Shown in pieces: positions 7,068 through 7,654 of a stretch of DNA of 7,654 nt. Origin of the DNA: Halobacteriales archaeon QH_10_65_19 (GTDB lineage: Archaea > Halobacteriota > Halobacteria > Halobacteriales > Haloarculaceae). How positions within the stretch are numbered: the first letter of the stretch is position 1; each line of letters begins with the position of its first letter. A model generated the notes under the pieces. That model searched no databases. It was given only the letters and a program-made list of their open reading frames with translations, and had not been told where the DNA came from. A program made the position numbers and the translations under genes. The DNA lies in the NCBI GenBank assembly GCA_003022085.1, contig PXQK01000176.1, positions 1 to 7,654 on the forward strand, read 5' to 3'.

Positions 7068-7208
7068 CTACAGGTCCCGAGATTTGCCGAGATTGATGAA
7101 CTCCCCCCCGCATTCCCCGCAGAGACGTGTGTCGGGATCTGTTACTCGTTCTCCGCACTCCGTGCATTCGTACACGTTTGCATCGGAATGGTCTGTAGTT
7201 GGTCGCAT
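7068..7208 (-). CDS. Small zinc-ribbon protein (rubrerythrin-like domain type)
   Basis: This 46-residue protein begins MRPTTDHSDANVYECTECGE and carries two CxxC knuckles, C15-x2-C18 and C30-x2-C33 (ECTECGE and LCGECGG), 11 residues apart. This is a classic four-cysteine zinc ribbon. The layout matches the very small haloarchaeal proteins annotated as rubrerythrin-like domain proteins: a short acidic N-tail, YECTECGERV, then CGECGGEFINL. They have only the metal-binding ribbon and no di-iron domain. Their role is unknown; they could bind Zn or Fe, or act in protein or nucleic acid contacts. The ATG at 7208 is chosen because a TATA-like block sits 23-30 nt upstream, predicting a leaderless mRNA. 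The gene is too short for ordinary ORF cut-offs and is convergent with hyuB. Confidence 0.8.
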   Translation of the reverse strand: MRPTTDHSDANVYECTECGERVTDPDTRLCGECGGEFINLGKSRDL

Positions 7209-7230
7209 ATATTCATGCCGGGGTTACAAT

Positions 7231-7238
7231 GTACATAA
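7231..7238 (-). promoter_or_regulatory. TATA-like box of the zinc-ribbon gene
   Basis: TTATGTAC on the minus strand lies 23-30 nt before the ATG at 7208, within an AT-rich island in otherwise GC-rich DNA. The spacing is right for leaderless transcription. The match to the TATA consensus is only partial. Confidence 0.45.
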
Positions 7239-7247
7239 GGACTGTCC
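7239..7247. promoter_or_regulatory. Palindrome GGACTGTCC abutting the TATA-like box
   Basis: GGAC and GTCC form a symmetrical site around a single base, touching the upstream side of the TATA-like box where the BRE element should be. A repressor bound here could block TFB entry. Function is inferred from position and symmetry only. Confidence 0.25.
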
Positions 7248-7260
7248 TAAAGGAAATAAT

Positions 7261-7270
7261 ATGATATCAT
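7261..7270. promoter_or_regulatory. Perfect 10-bp palindrome ATGATATCAT
   Basis: An exact self-complementary decamer lies about 53-62 bp upstream of the zinc-ribbon start and just past the stop of the 39-codon ORF. It could be an operator or a chance AT-rich palindrome. Confidence 0.25.
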
Positions 7271-7271
7271 G

Positions 7272-7391
7272 TCAGATTCGTCGCCAGGGTGTTAGCGTCG
7301 AGGAGCCCTCGTGGGTGTAGACGGGACGCGGCTCGGAGTCGCGGCAGTCCAGCAGCACAGCCTTGGGCATCCGGCCGAGAAAGTCACTCAT
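7272..7391 (-). CDS. Unrecognised 39-residue ORF, possibly a gene remnant
   Basis: The minus strand encodes a 39-residue ORF starting MSDFLGRMPKAVLLDC, continuing DSEPRPVYTHEG and ending LTPWRRI. I do not recognise it. Most third codon positions are G or C, as in real haloarchaeal genes, and the residue mix is protein-like. The frame stays open upstream of the ATG into 7400-7480, with plausible residues such as TIVSLWYRVTHDR, but without another ATG and running antisense into the transposase start. It may therefore be the 3' end of a gene cut by insertion of the adjacent IS630 element. No TATA or Shine-Dalgarno is obvious. An accidental ORF cannot be excluded. Confidence 0.3.
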   Translation of the reverse strand: MSDFLGRMPKAVLLDCRDSEPRPVYTHEGSSTLTPWRRI

Positions 7392-7473
7392 ACGGTCGTG
7401 CGTGACTCTGTACCAGAGGGAGACTATAGTGTAGGTCGCAAGGTTTCCAAGGTTGGAGCGTGAAAAGCTGGTA

Positions 7474-7654
7474 ATGGGCGACCGTCAGAAAGACATTGAA
7501 CGTCATCTTTCGCCTGCTGAGATTGATGAGACGATAAATGAGGCACAACAGGCGGACGAGGCTCGGCTCGTCCGCCGATTGACCTGTATCAAGAATCTCT
7601 ACGCGGGTGACACGCTTGCGGAAGCTGCGTGGCGTGCTGGTGTGGACGAATCCA
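7474..7654 (+). CDS. IS630-type transposase, N-terminal part (runs off the window)
   Basis: Sixty codons are visible before the edge. The protein starts MGDRQKDIERHLSPAEIDET and continues with RLVRRLTCIKNLYAGDTLAEA and AWRAGVDES. The pattern of a HLSPAE-like opening, RLVRRL, K/RNLYAGD and then a helix-turn-helix is one I associate with the N-terminal DNA-binding region of haloarchaeal IS630-type transposases or their HTH partner proteins. The catalytic DDE domain would lie outside the window, so intactness is unknown. The ATG at 7474 is chosen because it begins the conserved opening. Its subtype differs from the remnant at 119-359. The terminal inverted repeat should lie upstream; TACCAG (7411-7416) and CTGGTA (7468-7473) are complementary but cannot be confirmed as element ends. 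Confidence 0.65.
   Translation, partial: MGDRQKDIERHLSPAEIDETINEAQQADEARLVRRLTCIKNLYAGDTLAEAAWRAGVDES

Noticed and set aside
1..7654. CRISPR arrays, tRNA or rRNA genes, direct-repeat clusters
   Set aside because: No regularly spaced repeats or RNA-gene signatures were seen by eye on either strand.

Overview
The window looks like chromosome or megaplasmid DNA of a haloarchaeon (class Halobacteria). The evidence is high GC, strongly acidic proteins rich in Asp and Glu, AT-rich TATA boxes about 25-30 nt ahead of start codons (the leaderless promoters usual in haloarchaea), and an archaea-specific SMC-related protein. The genus cannot be told from the sequence.

Layout from left to right. Positions 1-118 hold no gene I recognise: an open edge fragment with a GC hairpin. 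Positions 119-359 (minus strand) hold a decayed 5' piece of an IS630-family transposase, broken by at least two frameshifts. Positions 423-2579 (minus) hold a 718-residue SMC/Rad50-like coiled-coil ATPase with a CxxC zinc hook. It is divergently transcribed from a 245-residue FAD oxidoreductase (2642-3379, plus) across a 62-bp spacer, where one AT-rich TATA element seems to serve both genes. A hydantoinase/oxoprolinase operon follows (plus): HyuA at 3490-5340 and HyuB at 5337-6941, joined by a 4-bp GTGA overlap with a strong Shine-Dalgarno. HyuA lacks the usual N-terminal 40-60 residues, including the first phosphate-binding GGTFTD motif, yet has a TATA box correctly placed for its present ATG. 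After the operon, on the minus strand, a 46-residue zinc-ribbon protein (7068-7208) has its own leaderless promoter, two small palindromes upstream and a downstream U-tract. A 39-codon ORF of unknown nature (7272-7391, minus) follows. The window ends inside the N-terminal region of a second IS630-type transposase (7474 to the edge, plus).

How the parts relate. HyuA and HyuB should form one ATP-dependent cyclic-amide hydrolase or a related carboxylase; the substrate cannot be deduced. The SMC-like protein and the reduced oxidoreductase share only a promoter region, and no joint function can be proven here. IS630-type sequence at both ends, of two different subtypes, and the different base usage of the SMC-like gene suggest a recombination-prone accessory region. 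No CRISPR array, tRNA or rRNA was seen. I did not find a demonstrably new multi-gene system. The most unusual items are the 5'-truncated HyuA, the FAD protein without an NADPH domain or redox cysteines, and the SMC-like protein with its altered ATPase motifs.
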